A DNA stretch of 64,000 nt. Source: Haloarcula sebkhae (lineage in GTDB: Archaea; Halobacteriota; Halobacteria; Halobacteriales; Haloarculaceae). The translations under genes and the position numbers were made by a program. Within the stretch, counting starts at the first letter, position 1. Each line of letters begins with the position of its first letter. The stretch spans positions 214,324-278,323 of the forward strand of contig NZ_BMPD01000002.1 in NCBI RefSeq assembly GCF_014647415.1. The letters are read 5' to 3'. Positions 17,520 to 26,618 of this stretch are shown piece after piece. Below the pieces are notes generated by a model. That model was not told the origin of the DNA and made no database searches. It worked only from the letters and a program-made list of their open reading frames with translations.

Positions 17520-18485
17520 TCAGGAGCGAAGAGTATGAACGGCATACACAACGCCACCGATAAGATTGTTTATTACTCGGAGAATGAGCTGCATTACAAC
17601 CCCGAACGTCAACGCGACACCGTCTCCGACTCCCACCGAAGTGAAAAGATATAGATACGCGCTCTCACGTACCCCAAACCCTTGGATTGATATCGGCAAA
17701 AAGAGGAAGAGTTCCACTAGTGGAATAAATACAAAAAAGTACACGAGTGGTATCTCGATTCCAAGCCCCAAGGCGACAACATAGTTGCTGGCAATCAGTA
17801 AGACCCGGAACACGACGGAAAGTAAAAGTGCAATAACCACTGCTCGTTTGGCTTGCCGATACTCGTACACTGCGGTGTACAATCTTTCAGCCCGGTTCCC
17901 GATGTCGAGCACTTGTAAGTCAAAAATCGTTGTTTCCAGGATCGGACGCAACAGGTCAGTAAATAACAATAGCGGTATTGTAACTATCCCAACCGCACAG
18001 CCGATGAGTACCATATCTGCGATCCGAGTCGGAACTAGTTCGTAGCCAAATGCGACCGCAATCAGAACGATGCACAAGATCGAGTAGAGGCCAGCAATCC
18101 GCTCAATCACGACAGAAGAAACTGATGCGGATCCGTCGTTTGTATCAGCATAGAGATAGTACATCCGTGCAGTATCTCCACCGATAATCGATGGAAGGAA
18201 CGCGTTGAAGAACTGACCGATATAGTAGTAAATCCAAGCGGTACGAAGGGTGAGTCTTATGTCTTTTACAGCGAGCAGAACTCGCCACTTCCAAGCACTA
18301 AGGCCAACACCAAGGACGCTAAAGCCAACAGCGATAACCAACGTGATAGGCTCAAGCGTTTGGAAGTTTTCAATGAGTGTGTCCAATCCGACTCTACTGA
18401 TTACATACCAGAGTAGTATTACACTGATAGAAACGCGAAGTAAAGCCGAGAGGATGCTACGGAGGTCTGTGTCTCTTATTGACAT
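17520..18485 (-). CDS. UPF0104 / lysylphosphatidylglycerol synthase-type membrane protein
   Basis: 321-aa integral membrane protein with about eight helices and few charged loops. The pattern (VGFSVLGVGLSAWKWRVLL; FFNAFLPSIIGGDTARMYYL; QGFGVRESAYLYLF) fits the UPF0104 family, the hydrophobic module also fused to the glycosyltransferase domain of Haloferax AglD. It may help move or position lipid-linked sugars. It follows the GT2 gene by 26 bases on the same strand, so the pair likely replaces a fused AglD. AT-rich compared with the housekeeping genes. Confidence 0.75.
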   Translation of the reverse strand: MSIRDTDLRSILSALLRVSISVILLWYVISRVGLDTLIENFQTLEPITLVIAVGFSVLGVGLSAWKWRVLLAVKDIRLTLRTAWIYYYIGQFFNAFLPSIIGGDTARMYYLYADTNDGSASVSSVVIERIAGLYSILCIVLIAVAFGYELVPTRIADMVLIGCAVGIVTIPLLLFTDLLRPILETTIFDLQVLDIGNRAERLYTAVYEYRQAKRAVVIALLLSVVFRVLLIASNYVVALGLGIEIPLVYFFVFIPLVELFLFLPISIQGFGVRESAYLYLFTSVGVGDGVALTFGVVMQLILRVINNLIGGVVYAVHTLRS

Positions 18486-18511
18486 ACTAATACAGGCGTG
18501 TCAGCTATAGG

Positions 18512-19546
18512 TCACTTGTTGTCCGCGCCACCGCCGATAACTACTTCGACACGATAGGGGTCTCTCTCAATGTAGTGCAACTTCGTAATCATCTCGGCCA
18601 AGAATCCGAACATAATCAAGATAAGCCCAAATAGAACGAGTGCAACCGTTAGCACAAGTCGGGGCAGGTTTGGAAGTAGTGGGACACCCAGTATGTACTT
18701 CGAGAGCACTGCGTGAATCCCGATCAACATCCCTGTCCCAAACGAAACCAACCCGAATCCACCGAGGAAGTGAACCGGTCGGGTTGAGTACCGGTTCCAG
18801 AATACCTGAAACAAGAGATCAACAAAACCTCTTATGAGTCGTTTTGTGCCATATTTTGAACTGCCCTCTGTCCGGGGCCGATGGTTGACTGGGATCTCTG
18901 TAATTCTGTAGCCCCGGTTGTACAATTTTGCTGGAATATACCGGTGACCTTCGCCATATAACTCTATTTCAGCAAGAGCATCTGATCGATATGCCTTCAG
19001 AGTACAGCCGAAATCATGGATGTCTGGACCAGTCCAGCGTGCCATCCGTGTCTGTATCGCGGATGGTATCGTCTTTGTCAGCGGGTCGTTCCGGTCTCGC
19101 CGCCAACCACTGACGCAATCATAGCTATCGGATTCGCTGTCCCCACTTACCAACATATTGAGGAGGTCTGGAATGTCTTGTGGGTCGTTCTGTCGATCAG
19201 CATCGAGAGTTACGATGAATTCGCCGGTTGCTTGTTTGATACCCGCGTTCAACGCTGCACTCTGTCCGAAGTTACGCGACAGTAATAATCCGAGAACGTT
19301 CTCATTGTGTTCTGCCAAGTCACGGATAACACCCCTAGTACCATCGGTACTACCATCATCAACGATAACGATATTATATGGCGAAAACGTCGGCTCGGTC
19401 TGGAATACTGACTGGATCTCTTCGATTAGCGGTTCAATATTATCCACCTCATTGTACGCTGGCAGTACAACGGAGGTCCGAACCCTGTCACGGTCTTCGC
19501 CTGTGAACTCGCTTGCGTTATCCCGCACGTCCTCTGTCGTCGCCAT
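18512..19546 (-). CDS. GT2 polyprenyl-phosphate glycosyltransferase
   Basis: 344-aa enzyme of the dolichyl-phosphate sugar synthase type (DPM1/GtrB/ArnC). The GT-A domain has VVLPAYNEVDNIEPLI, VDDGSTDGT and LDADRQNDP (metal site), then the acceptor segment HRPRTEGSSKYG. Two C-terminal membrane helices (about 240-320) are typical of the GtrB class. It would load a sugar onto dolichol phosphate at the cytoplasmic face. The partner UPF0104 gene directly downstream points to an AglD-like role, charging the carrier for the last sugar of the N-glycan. A TATA-like CTTAAA lies about 27 bases before the ATG. Confidence 0.85.
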   Translation of the reverse strand: MATTEDVRDNASEFTGEDRDRVRTSVVLPAYNEVDNIEPLIEEIQSVFQTEPTFSPYNIVIVDDGSTDGTRGVIRDLAEHNENVLGLLLSRNFGQSAALNAGIKQATGEFIVTLDADRQNDPQDIPDLLNMLVSGDSESDSYDCVSGWRRDRNDPLTKTIPSAIQTRMARWTGPDIHDFGCTLKAYRSDALAEIELYGEGHRYIPAKLYNRGYRITEIPVNHRPRTEGSSKYGTKRLIRGFVDLLFQVFWNRYSTRPVHFLGGFGLVSFGTGMLIGIHAVLSKYILGVPLLPNLPRLVLTVALVLFGLILIMFGFLAEMITKLHYIERDPYRVEVVIGGGADNK

Positions 19547-19793
19547 TATCTAATGCCGTGACTGTGACTCTTTAAGCAGGTTTATTAACAGTTGTCATTC
19601 CCAATGCTGTTCAGGATAGAAACCAGATATAAATCGTAGTCTCGGTAGTTGTTATTAATTGTATCCCGGGTCTGAATGATGGCCGCCAATACTCAGTAAT
19701 GACAATATAGAGAACAAGTTACGATACCCACGTGCGGAGAGTGCTCTCCTGAAATCGCACAGACTATTACAGTCAGTGGTCAATCACGAGAAA

Positions 19794-21494
19794 ATGCCCT
19801 TTAGTCTGTGGAACAGAATACGCACGTCGGTCCGACGCGAGCCGTTTGTGCCGCTCGTTGCGCTTGCTGCGTTCCTGCTGATGTTCTTCGGCACCTGGCG
19901 ACTACGGCCACATCTGACCTTCCCCGATGAAACCGGCGCTATCGAACTCGCTCTCAGGATGGGATACGAGCAGAATCCCTTCATAGACAACTTCCGGAAG
20001 GGTGGAAACCTCCACCTCTACCTGCTTGCGCTCTCCTTTGTTCCGGTGACGCTGTACTGGCTCGTGACCGGACAGTTCGGCGAGATCATGTCGGGCGCGG
20101 CTAGCGTGGGTAGTTCACCGAGTTGGGGCGTGTCTCCGGATCTCCTCACAGCGTTCTACGACGTGCTGTTCGCCGGGCGGCTTGTCTCTGTCGTGTTCGG
20201 TGTCGGGACTGTGGTTGTCCTCTACTACCTCGGCCGGGAACTGCTGGACCGGCGTGCCGGAATCTTCGCATCGGTGTTTCTCACGACTTCTGTCGGGTAC
20301 GTCATCACCGGCCATTACGCGACTGAAGATGTCCCGATGACGTTTTTCCTCATGCTTGGCTTCCTTCTGACGGTTCGTTCGTTTCATTCAGGGGATACCA
20401 GAACGCTGTTGGCTGCGGCGCTGGTCGCAGGCCTGGCAGCGTCGACGAAGGCGACCGCCGGACTCCTCGTCCTGCCCATCGCCATCGTCATCATTGAGCG
20501 CCACTGGGACGAGTCGGGAACCGTTGTTGAGTTCGTCAAGGCAGTCTGGCTATACCCAACGCTGACGATACTTAGCTACGTCACTACGACGCCATCGATA
20601 TTCGTCCATCCGGGTTCGTGGGCTGATGAGATATCTCGATACGTCTACCGAAGTACGAGCGATTCCGTCGCGTACAATTGGTCGGACCCCGGGTGGCTCA
20701 TCCAGCTCGCACACCTCGCAGAAGGGCAGGGAATCGTGCTATTCCTGTTTTCTATACTATCCGTACTGCTTGTCGTCACCTTCCTCTTGCGAGGGACGCT
20801 CGACAGTGCGGTTTGGTTGTTGCTCGTCTATGCCATCCCGTACTTCATCGTCATCACGCAAGGGAATATGACACAGTTCCCTCGGGTAATGCCGCTCTTC
20901 CCGATTCTCGCGGTCCTCGCTGGTCTCGCTGGCTCGGAGTTAAGTCAGTTCTCTCATCCGGTCCGTCTGGTCGGTATCGGACTTCTCACGCTTGTCATTG
21001 TCTTTTCGGGCGTACACACGACTGTCGGTGTCTCCGAGATCAACGAATCTCGCCAGGAGGCCACGGCGTGGACACACGCCAATTTAGATAGCTCTGACAC
21101 TGTTGACGTGTACTCGCAGCAAGTGTACCTCCCAGAATTTCCCGAGGAGACAACTGTGAATCGATATGAAATCCATTCTACTTTTCCCCGAGAAAACTGG
21201 CAACCAGGTCTTGAACGTTTGGACTGTAATGCGCCTGAGTACGTCGTTCTCTCGAGCTATCACTACTATCGGTTCTTCCAGGACCCGTCAGTATTCCCCG
21301 ACGTGACTGAGCGCATGTCGGCGTTGCTCGCCGAGGAGGACTACGAAATTGTCCGGACGTTCGGCCCGCCAATTGATACTGAACTCAGCGCCGAACGGAA
21401 ATTCAAAGACAGCGCTGGGTTTTCATCGTTCCCTGAAGACGGGAACCCGACTATCGTTGTGCTGAAGCGGATAGACGATGAACCGACCTGCTGA
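19794..21494 (+). CDS. GT39 / ArnT-like membrane glycosyltransferase
   Basis: 566-aa (from ATG 19794) polytopic membrane enzyme. The first extracellular loop holds FPDETGAIELA, the Asp-Glu pair typical of GT-C transferases of the PMT/ArnT kind; a second acidic site GHYATEDVPMTFF follows. About eleven membrane helices precede a soluble C-terminal domain rich in aromatic residues. Such enzymes use lipid-phosphate sugars on the outer face; AglS of Haloferax does this for the last mannose. An in-frame GTG at 19776 adds six residues; the ATG is slightly preferred because ACTATTAC lies at the leaderless distance. Confidence 0.75.
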   Translation: MPFSLWNRIRTSVRREPFVPLVALAAFLLMFFGTWRLRPHLTFPDETGAIELALRMGYEQNPFIDNFRKGGNLHLYLLALSFVPVTLYWLVTGQFGEIMSGAASVGSSPSWGVSPDLLTAFYDVLFAGRLVSVVFGVGTVVVLYYLGRELLDRRAGIFASVFLTTSVGYVITGHYATEDVPMTFFLMLGFLLTVRSFHSGDTRTLLAAALVAGLAASTKATAGLLVLPIAIVIIERHWDESGTVVEFVKAVWLYPTLTILSYVTTTPSIFVHPGSWADEISRYVYRSTSDSVAYNWSDPGWLIQLAHLAEGQGIVLFLFSILSVLLVVTFLLRGTLDSAVWLLLVYAIPYFIVITQGNMTQFPRVMPLFPILAVLAGLAGSELSQFSHPVRLVGIGLLTLVIVFSGVHTTVGVSEINESRQEATAWTHANLDSSDTVDVYSQQVYLPEFPEETTVNRYEIHSTFPRENWQPGLERLDCNAPEYVVLSSYHYYRFFQDPSVFPDVTERMSALLAEEDYEIVRTFGPPIDTELSAERKFKDSAGFSSFPEDGNPTIVVLKRIDDEPTC

Positions 21495-21599
21495 TGACAA
21501 CTGTGCGCCGAAACCACCCTCCTCGACCTTCCCTCTCCTCTCACAGACGGTATCTGGAAGCCAGCGTTTCAACCGCGATGACGAACGAGGTCAGAATCC

Positions 21600-22745
21600 G
21601 TGACTGACGAATCACCCCCGAGCGTCTGCGTCGTGACCCATCCCCTCGCCGCCGCAGGCGAGAACGCCACACGAAGCCTGCTAGACATTCTGTCGGCTGT
21701 GACATCAGTCGCGCTTGTAACGGCTGATCTGCCGGCTGACTCCGAGATTCGCGACCGTCACGAACTCGTCGAACTCACGCGGAAAGGCGCGGGTGAGTCC
21801 GTCGTCACTGCTGCGTTCCGGTTCCTGTTGAACCAGCTCCGGATGTGCCGCGTCATCGCCAACCGTGACGAAGACGTAATTTTGTTTTTCGGTGCGACAT
21901 CGTACCTGCTGCCCATTGTCGTGGGTCGGTTGCTCGGTAAAACGGTTCTCGTCGAACCCCGCGGCGACGTACCGCTAACGCTCCGGCTGAACTGGGAACA
22001 GCAGTTGCCTGACGAGATGGCCGCAGTACTCGCTAGCGCGGTGCGTGCGCTCGAACGGGCCGGCTTCGCCGCAGCCCACGGCGTTGTCACCTACACGCCG
22101 GAGATGGCTCGCCAACTGGACCTGCATCCGGAATCCCCGACTGTGTATCCGTCGGGGGCGCGCTACGTTCGGACAGACGAGTTTCATGTCCAGCGGCCCT
22201 ACGCCGACCGCGACCCTATCGTCGGATTCCTCGGACGACTCGATGAAGAGAAGAACATCCGGGAGCTCGCTGCTGTCGCCGCCGAGCTGCCCGACGACGT
22301 GACCTTTCGGTTCATCGGCGACGGTGACCTCCGAGAGTGGCTGGAAACCGAACTCGCGGCGGAAATCGAACGCGGCGCTGTCGAACTCACTGGCTGGGTT
22401 GACCACGACGACGTTCCGGACCAACTGAACGCCCTCTCCCTGCTCGTGTTGCCGTCACAGCCGACCGAAGGACTCCCGACAACGATTCTGGAAGCGCTAG
22501 CCTGTGGAACACCGGTACTGGCCTCGCCGGTTTCGGGCATTCCCGACGTTGTCCGCGAGGGCGAAACGGGGTTCCTGCTCGATTCGCGAGAACCAGCGGC
22601 TCTCCGGAAGACCATACTCAATATTTTGGAACGAGATGATTTGGAAAGTGTCAGTGAGAATGGACGTGACTTGATTGAGTACGAATACAGCTTTGAGGCG
22701 GCCTGTGAGCGGTACAGGTTGATACTTGCAGCGTGTACTCAGTAG
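21600..22745 (+). CDS. GT4 glycosyltransferase
   Basis: 381-aa GT-B fold family 4 glycosyltransferase. The C-terminal nucleotide-sugar domain shows VGFLGRLDEEKNIRELAAV and the donor-binding EGLPTTILEALACGTPVLAS with the E-x7-E spacing. The N-terminal acceptor domain is less conserved. The start is GTG at 21600; I see no better ATG. Soluble or peripheral, cytoplasmic. Donor and acceptor are unknown. GC content here is close to the genome norm, unlike the genes on either side in the island. Confidence 0.85.
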   Translation: MTDESPPSVCVVTHPLAAAGENATRSLLDILSAVTSVALVTADLPADSEIRDRHELVELTRKGAGESVVTAAFRFLLNQLRMCRVIANRDEDVILFFGATSYLLPIVVGRLLGKTVLVEPRGDVPLTLRLNWEQQLPDEMAAVLASAVRALERAGFAAAHGVVTYTPEMARQLDLHPESPTVYPSGARYVRTDEFHVQRPYADRDPIVGFLGRLDEEKNIRELAAVAAELPDDVTFRFIGDGDLREWLETELAAEIERGAVELTGWVDHDDVPDQLNALSLLVLPSQPTEGLPTTILEALACGTPVLASPVSGIPDVVREGETGFLLDSREPAALRKTILNILERDDLESVSENGRDLIEYEYSFEAACERYRLILAACTQ

Positions 22746-22748
22746 GCA

Positions 22749-24149
22749 CTACACCATCTGTAATACGCGCTCTCTGATTTCGCGGTCCGTCGCCATTCCG
22801 AGGCCGTACGCCACGACGCCGAGTGCGACTAAACCACCAAGCTTCAACAGTGTCGATGGCGGTAAAATGGTCGCCGCCGCGTACACTACTGCGCCCATCG
22901 CTAACGCTGTGACTGTCTGCCTTCCGAGCGCTCGCCAGTTTGCAGTCACAGTGATGAACCGCTGGAGGTACACGATCTGAATGACGAGCGCGATGCTGAC
23001 TGTTGTTATCGTTGCCGCCGCTGCCCCAAGCGATCCGAGTTCCGGAACCAGTAACAGATTGAGTACAACGTTCGCAACGAGGGTCAGTGCTGCTGTCCGA
23101 AACACGAGGTCCGGGTGACCGATCCCCGTAAGCGTCCGCTGGATCAGGATTCGCGGCGCTTGTAACAACTTCTCCGCCATCAGGAGGATGAGAATCAACC
23201 CACCCGTATCGAAATCATAGACGAGTTTCATGAATGGATCGGCGAGTATCGCTACACCGACGACGGCGGGGATGACAAGCAGGAGACCATATGTGAAGCC
23301 TTCGCTTAGAGCCGTTTCAATGCGACCGTATTCATCCCGGGACGCCCACTCGCTGATCGACGGAAACACAGCCTGGCTCAGGGCTTGACTAGCAATTACT
23401 GCAACTACGCTGACCTTCCAAGAAGCTTCGTATACAGCAACAGCGGACTTTGACGCGAAATACGCCAATACGAGCGTATCTGCCCAGTTGTACGCTAGCG
23501 AACTCACGCTATTGAACGACGTGTACTTCGAGAATCCCCAGAGATCTCTGATGGTTTCCCAAGTCGGGATAGATAGCGTACTTGATAGCGAGAAATAAAA
23601 TATAATGAATTTCACGACAACACCAATCAGAACACCATATAGCAGAGCAAATATTTCTAATCCGGCTATGATCAGTACAATACTTATTACTATTCGAATG
23701 ACTTCTCCGAAGAGTTCAATGAGAGAACTAAGCGCCACTCGACCTTCACCACGAACGGCCGCTCCAGTAAGCCATCTCCCGGTACTGGATACAATAAAGA
23801 CAATCAATAAGGGAACAGCTGCTACACCGATATATTCGTCTACACGGTTCTCAAGTACGAACAACCCGAGAGACATGACTGCGATTGGAACAAGTGTTAT
23901 GAGATATCCTGCAGTCAGGTACGACCCGCGCCGTTGAGTCGTCGTTTCGCTAATGCGCTTTTCTATCCCAGTATCGACACCAAGCCGTGCTCCGGTCATC
24001 AGCACGCTCGTGACCGCATCGAAAGTAAAAAAGATTCCAAGAACCGTTTCACCGAGGGTCTGAGCAAAGTACGCGGTTCCAACAAAGCCAATTAGACTCA
24101 GGACGATATTACTGGCATATATAATAACACTCGATCGGTCGATGTCCAT
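22749..24149 (-). CDS. Polysaccharide flippase (Wzx/MATE-like)
   Basis: 466-aa protein with about 12-14 membrane helices and the early motif NIVLSLIGFVGTAYFAQTLGE typical of the Wzx/RfbX flippase family. These move lipid-linked sugars across the membrane. In Haloferax the Wzx-like AglR is tied to flipping the dolichol phosphate-mannose used by AglS. The gene is convergent with the GT4 gene, four bases from its stop, and is AT-rich. The start ATG at 24149 begins MDIDRSSVIIY. Confidence 0.85.
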   Translation of the reverse strand: MDIDRSSVIIYASNIVLSLIGFVGTAYFAQTLGETVLGIFFTFDAVTSVLMTGARLGVDTGIEKRISETTTQRRGSYLTAGYLITLVPIAVMSLGLFVLENRVDEYIGVAAVPLLIVFIVSSTGRWLTGAAVRGEGRVALSSLIELFGEVIRIVISIVLIIAGLEIFALLYGVLIGVVVKFIIFYFSLSSTLSIPTWETIRDLWGFSKYTSFNSVSSLAYNWADTLVLAYFASKSAVAVYEASWKVSVVAVIASQALSQAVFPSISEWASRDEYGRIETALSEGFTYGLLLVIPAVVGVAILADPFMKLVYDFDTGGLILILLMAEKLLQAPRILIQRTLTGIGHPDLVFRTAALTLVANVVLNLLLVPELGSLGAAAATITTVSIALVIQIVYLQRFITVTANWRALGRQTVTALAMGAVVYAAATILPPSTLLKLGGLVALGVVAYGLGMATDREIRERVLQMV

Positions 24150-24331
24150 CGATATCTGTGGATTTCTCCCATGTGATTATTATTCTGTTCTTGTTAAAAC
24201 AACTGGGAACCTTAACCGTGCTAGATATCACCATTTAGGCCACCACTCTATTGTACCGTATTTGGTTATTCGGGAATGGACAGAGTGTCATTTCAAAACA
24301 TTCATTCGACCACCAAATCAACACAGCACAG

Positions 24332-25279
24332 ATGAGCTTCTCTGATTGGTTTTTTGATACAGTGGACCGCCTACAATCAGATCCCTCTCCAAAAAATGTC
24401 GAGATAGCACTCAGAAAGTTATGGGCTGGCTTGCTCGGGAGATTCGTCCCGAAGCAACAGGAAGAGCAGGTGGTTTGGGATGAAGACTGGGATATACTGG
24501 TTATTTTAGACGGATGCAGGGCCGACGCCATGGAAGAGATCGTACAGGGAACTTCTTATCAATCTCTTTTCTCCGATAGCAAGCTTGAGACACGCTGGTC
24601 AGTCGGTGGTACCAGCTCTGAATGGATAAAAAAGACGTTTAATGAAAAACATTCGGAAGAGATCAAAGAGACAGCATATATAACGGGTAATCCATACACG
24701 GACCAGATACAATACGACGAGTTTTCAGAATTCACCCACTTTGGGATTGCCAGTACGGAGTATGATATTCGGACGGTTTCGCCTCGGAAACTGACTGATC
24801 ACGCGATTAATACCTGGAGAAAACGCGACGAGAAGGGCGTTGATAGAATGATTATTCATTATATGCAACCGCATGCACCCTTCCGGTCGCGCCCAGAGTG
24901 GTTTCGTGAATTCAAAGGTACGAAGAAGTTCGGTAGCAAAGTCTGGTGGCGCCTCTGTGATGGAACCGTTTCGCACGATGACTTCTGGACTGCATACATT
25001 GACAATCTTGAGTGGATACTGGAAGAAGTTAGCATCCTCTCGACGTCTATTGATGGCTCCATCGCTCTAACCGCTGACCACGGCAATGCAAAAGGTGAAT
25101 GGGGGGTATATGGACACCCCAAAGGAGTGCCGGTCAGTGCTGTAAGAGAAGTTCCCTGGATCACATTAGACGGGATAGATACTGAGGAATACACTCCGGA
25201 ATATAACAACTCTGATCGAAGCGAAGATGATCAAACGCCTGCCCGTGAATCGCAACTTGAGGCCTTGGGGTATAAATGA
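24332..25279 (+). CDS. Alkaline phosphatase superfamily protein (sulfatase-like)
   Basis: 315-aa protein beginning MSFSDWFFDTVDRL; an upstream in-frame start would add 27 residues with no family pattern. The first metal motif is DILVILDGCRADAM, the nucleophile region is SVGGTSSEW and the second metal site is LTADHGNAKGEWG, followed by GHPKGVPV. No formylglycine motif is present. It ends in QLEALGYK, like the two other AP-type genes in this island. AT-rich with AAA/ATA codon use unlike flanking housekeeping genes, suggesting transfer. Likely acts on a phosphate or sulfate group of a glycan; this is inference. Confidence 0.75.
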   Translation: MSFSDWFFDTVDRLQSDPSPKNVEIALRKLWAGLLGRFVPKQQEEQVVWDEDWDILVILDGCRADAMEEIVQGTSYQSLFSDSKLETRWSVGGTSSEWIKKTFNEKHSEEIKETAYITGNPYTDQIQYDEFSEFTHFGIASTEYDIRTVSPRKLTDHAINTWRKRDEKGVDRMIIHYMQPHAPFRSRPEWFREFKGTKKFGSKVWWRLCDGTVSHDDFWTAYIDNLEWILEEVSILSTSIDGSIALTADHGNAKGEWGVYGHPKGVPVSAVREVPWITLDGIDTEEYTPEYNNSDRSEDDQTPARESQLEALGYK

Positions 25280-25368
25280 CGGTCATATCTGAATATACTC
25301 TATAGCTATCTGGCCGATAGAGAGACGACAAGAATAACTGTTAATTCCCCCATCGTCCACCATCAGTT

Positions 25369-26550
25369 ATGCCGCGAGTTCTCATCGGACCGACCAAAAC
25401 AAACATTCATAATAATGAGTACGGTAAGAGTTACAATCTCCTGAATAACCTGTACGACGATAATTTTACCGTCGACATATACACGAGAACAGTTTCTGAT
25501 ACTCTTAGCCCGGAAAACGTTACTGTGTATCCGCTGGGTGGCTCTAACAGGATCTCGTTCTATAGTAAGCTATATTATAGGCTTTTTACAGAGCTTCGGA
25601 AAGGGGCTGCTGATATATATCATCACATGAATCTTAGCTACAGGTGGTTCAATCCAATCCTCGTATCGGGACTTCATGCCGATATTCCTGTCGTCGTTGG
25701 GCCGTGCCAAACGGGGCATGCCATCATGGCTGAAGAATTCAATCGAATGCTTTCTTTCTGGGTGGGGAGAAACCTTCCGAGGCCACTTACTGATCCACTT
25801 CACACAATTGTTGATGCGACTCGCGATGTAATCCTTGATCCACCCCGGATGGATTTGTTCCGGCGGACGCTTGACGCCGCAGACCGAATTGTGGTTGTCG
25901 ATCAAGAAGCCTACGAGATGTATGCTGACCTCGTTGATGAATCGAAGCTCCGGACGATACCGCTGGGCGTTGACCCGGATGTCTTCGAATACAGTGAACC
26001 AGACGACTCACAGGAACTCGTAGCCATCGGTAGCCTTCGGGAACGGAAAGGCTATGATATCCTGTTCGAAGCATTCGACCAAATTCAGGAGGAATATCCC
26101 GAGGTCCACCTCCACGTCTTTGGTGACGGGCCCTTAGAAGACGAATTGGTCGCGCAGACCAAGCGCCTCGACATAGACGAAAACGTCACGTTCCACGGGT
26201 ACGTTGACCAGTCTATCGTTCGGGAACACTTGTCTCGGGCACGCGCCTTCATCCACCCCTCCCGGTCAGAGGGGTTCTCACTGGTCCGTCTGGAAGCGAT
26301 GTCGAGTGGATGTCCAGTGGTTGTTACTGATGTCTCTGGAGCAAACGAGATGGTTCGGGACGGGAAGGAGGGCTTTGTCGTTCCGATAGAGTCCCCGGAG
26401 CCAATCGCTGATGCTGTCACTACCTTGCTCTCCGATTACGAACTCACGAAACAGATCTCCAGGCAGGCGCGACACCGTGTCGAAGAAAAGTACGACTGGC
26501 GAAAGATCGCGGAAGAGTACCTCGACTTGTACCGTTCACTGTCCACATAA
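25369..26550 (+). CDS. GT4 glycosyltransferase
   Basis: 393-aa GT-B family 4 enzyme. VAIGSLRERKGYDILFEAF and HVFGDGPLEDELV mark the donor domain, and HPSRSEGFSLVRLEAMSSGCPVVVTD carries the E-x7-E donor site. The first 200 residues are more AT-rich and less conserved than the second half. It is followed by the third AP-type gene. A TTAATT element lies about 27 bases before the ATG. Donor and acceptor sugars cannot be told from sequence. Confidence 0.85.
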   Translation: MPRVLIGPTKTNIHNNEYGKSYNLLNNLYDDNFTVDIYTRTVSDTLSPENVTVYPLGGSNRISFYSKLYYRLFTELRKGAADIYHHMNLSYRWFNPILVSGLHADIPVVVGPCQTGHAIMAEEFNRMLSFWVGRNLPRPLTDPLHTIVDATRDVILDPPRMDLFRRTLDAADRIVVVDQEAYEMYADLVDESKLRTIPLGVDPDVFEYSEPDDSQELVAIGSLRERKGYDILFEAFDQIQEEYPEVHLHVFGDGPLEDELVAQTKRLDIDENVTFHGYVDQSIVREHLSRARAFIHPSRSEGFSLVRLEAMSSGCPVVVTDVSGANEMVRDGKEGFVVPIESPEPIADAVTTLLSDYELTKQISRQARHRVEEKYDWRKIAEEYLDLYRSLST

Positions 26551-26618
26551 CGCTGTGCCGCTGTCTATCACCTGCATCGAAAGGTCTTAAGCCGTCGGCT
26601 GAGACGTTCGTGGTAGAT

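Noticed and set aside
25306-25320. CTATC-TGGCC-GATAG inverted repeat after an AP-type gene
   Set aside because: Short arms with no T-run; not enough to call a terminator or operator.
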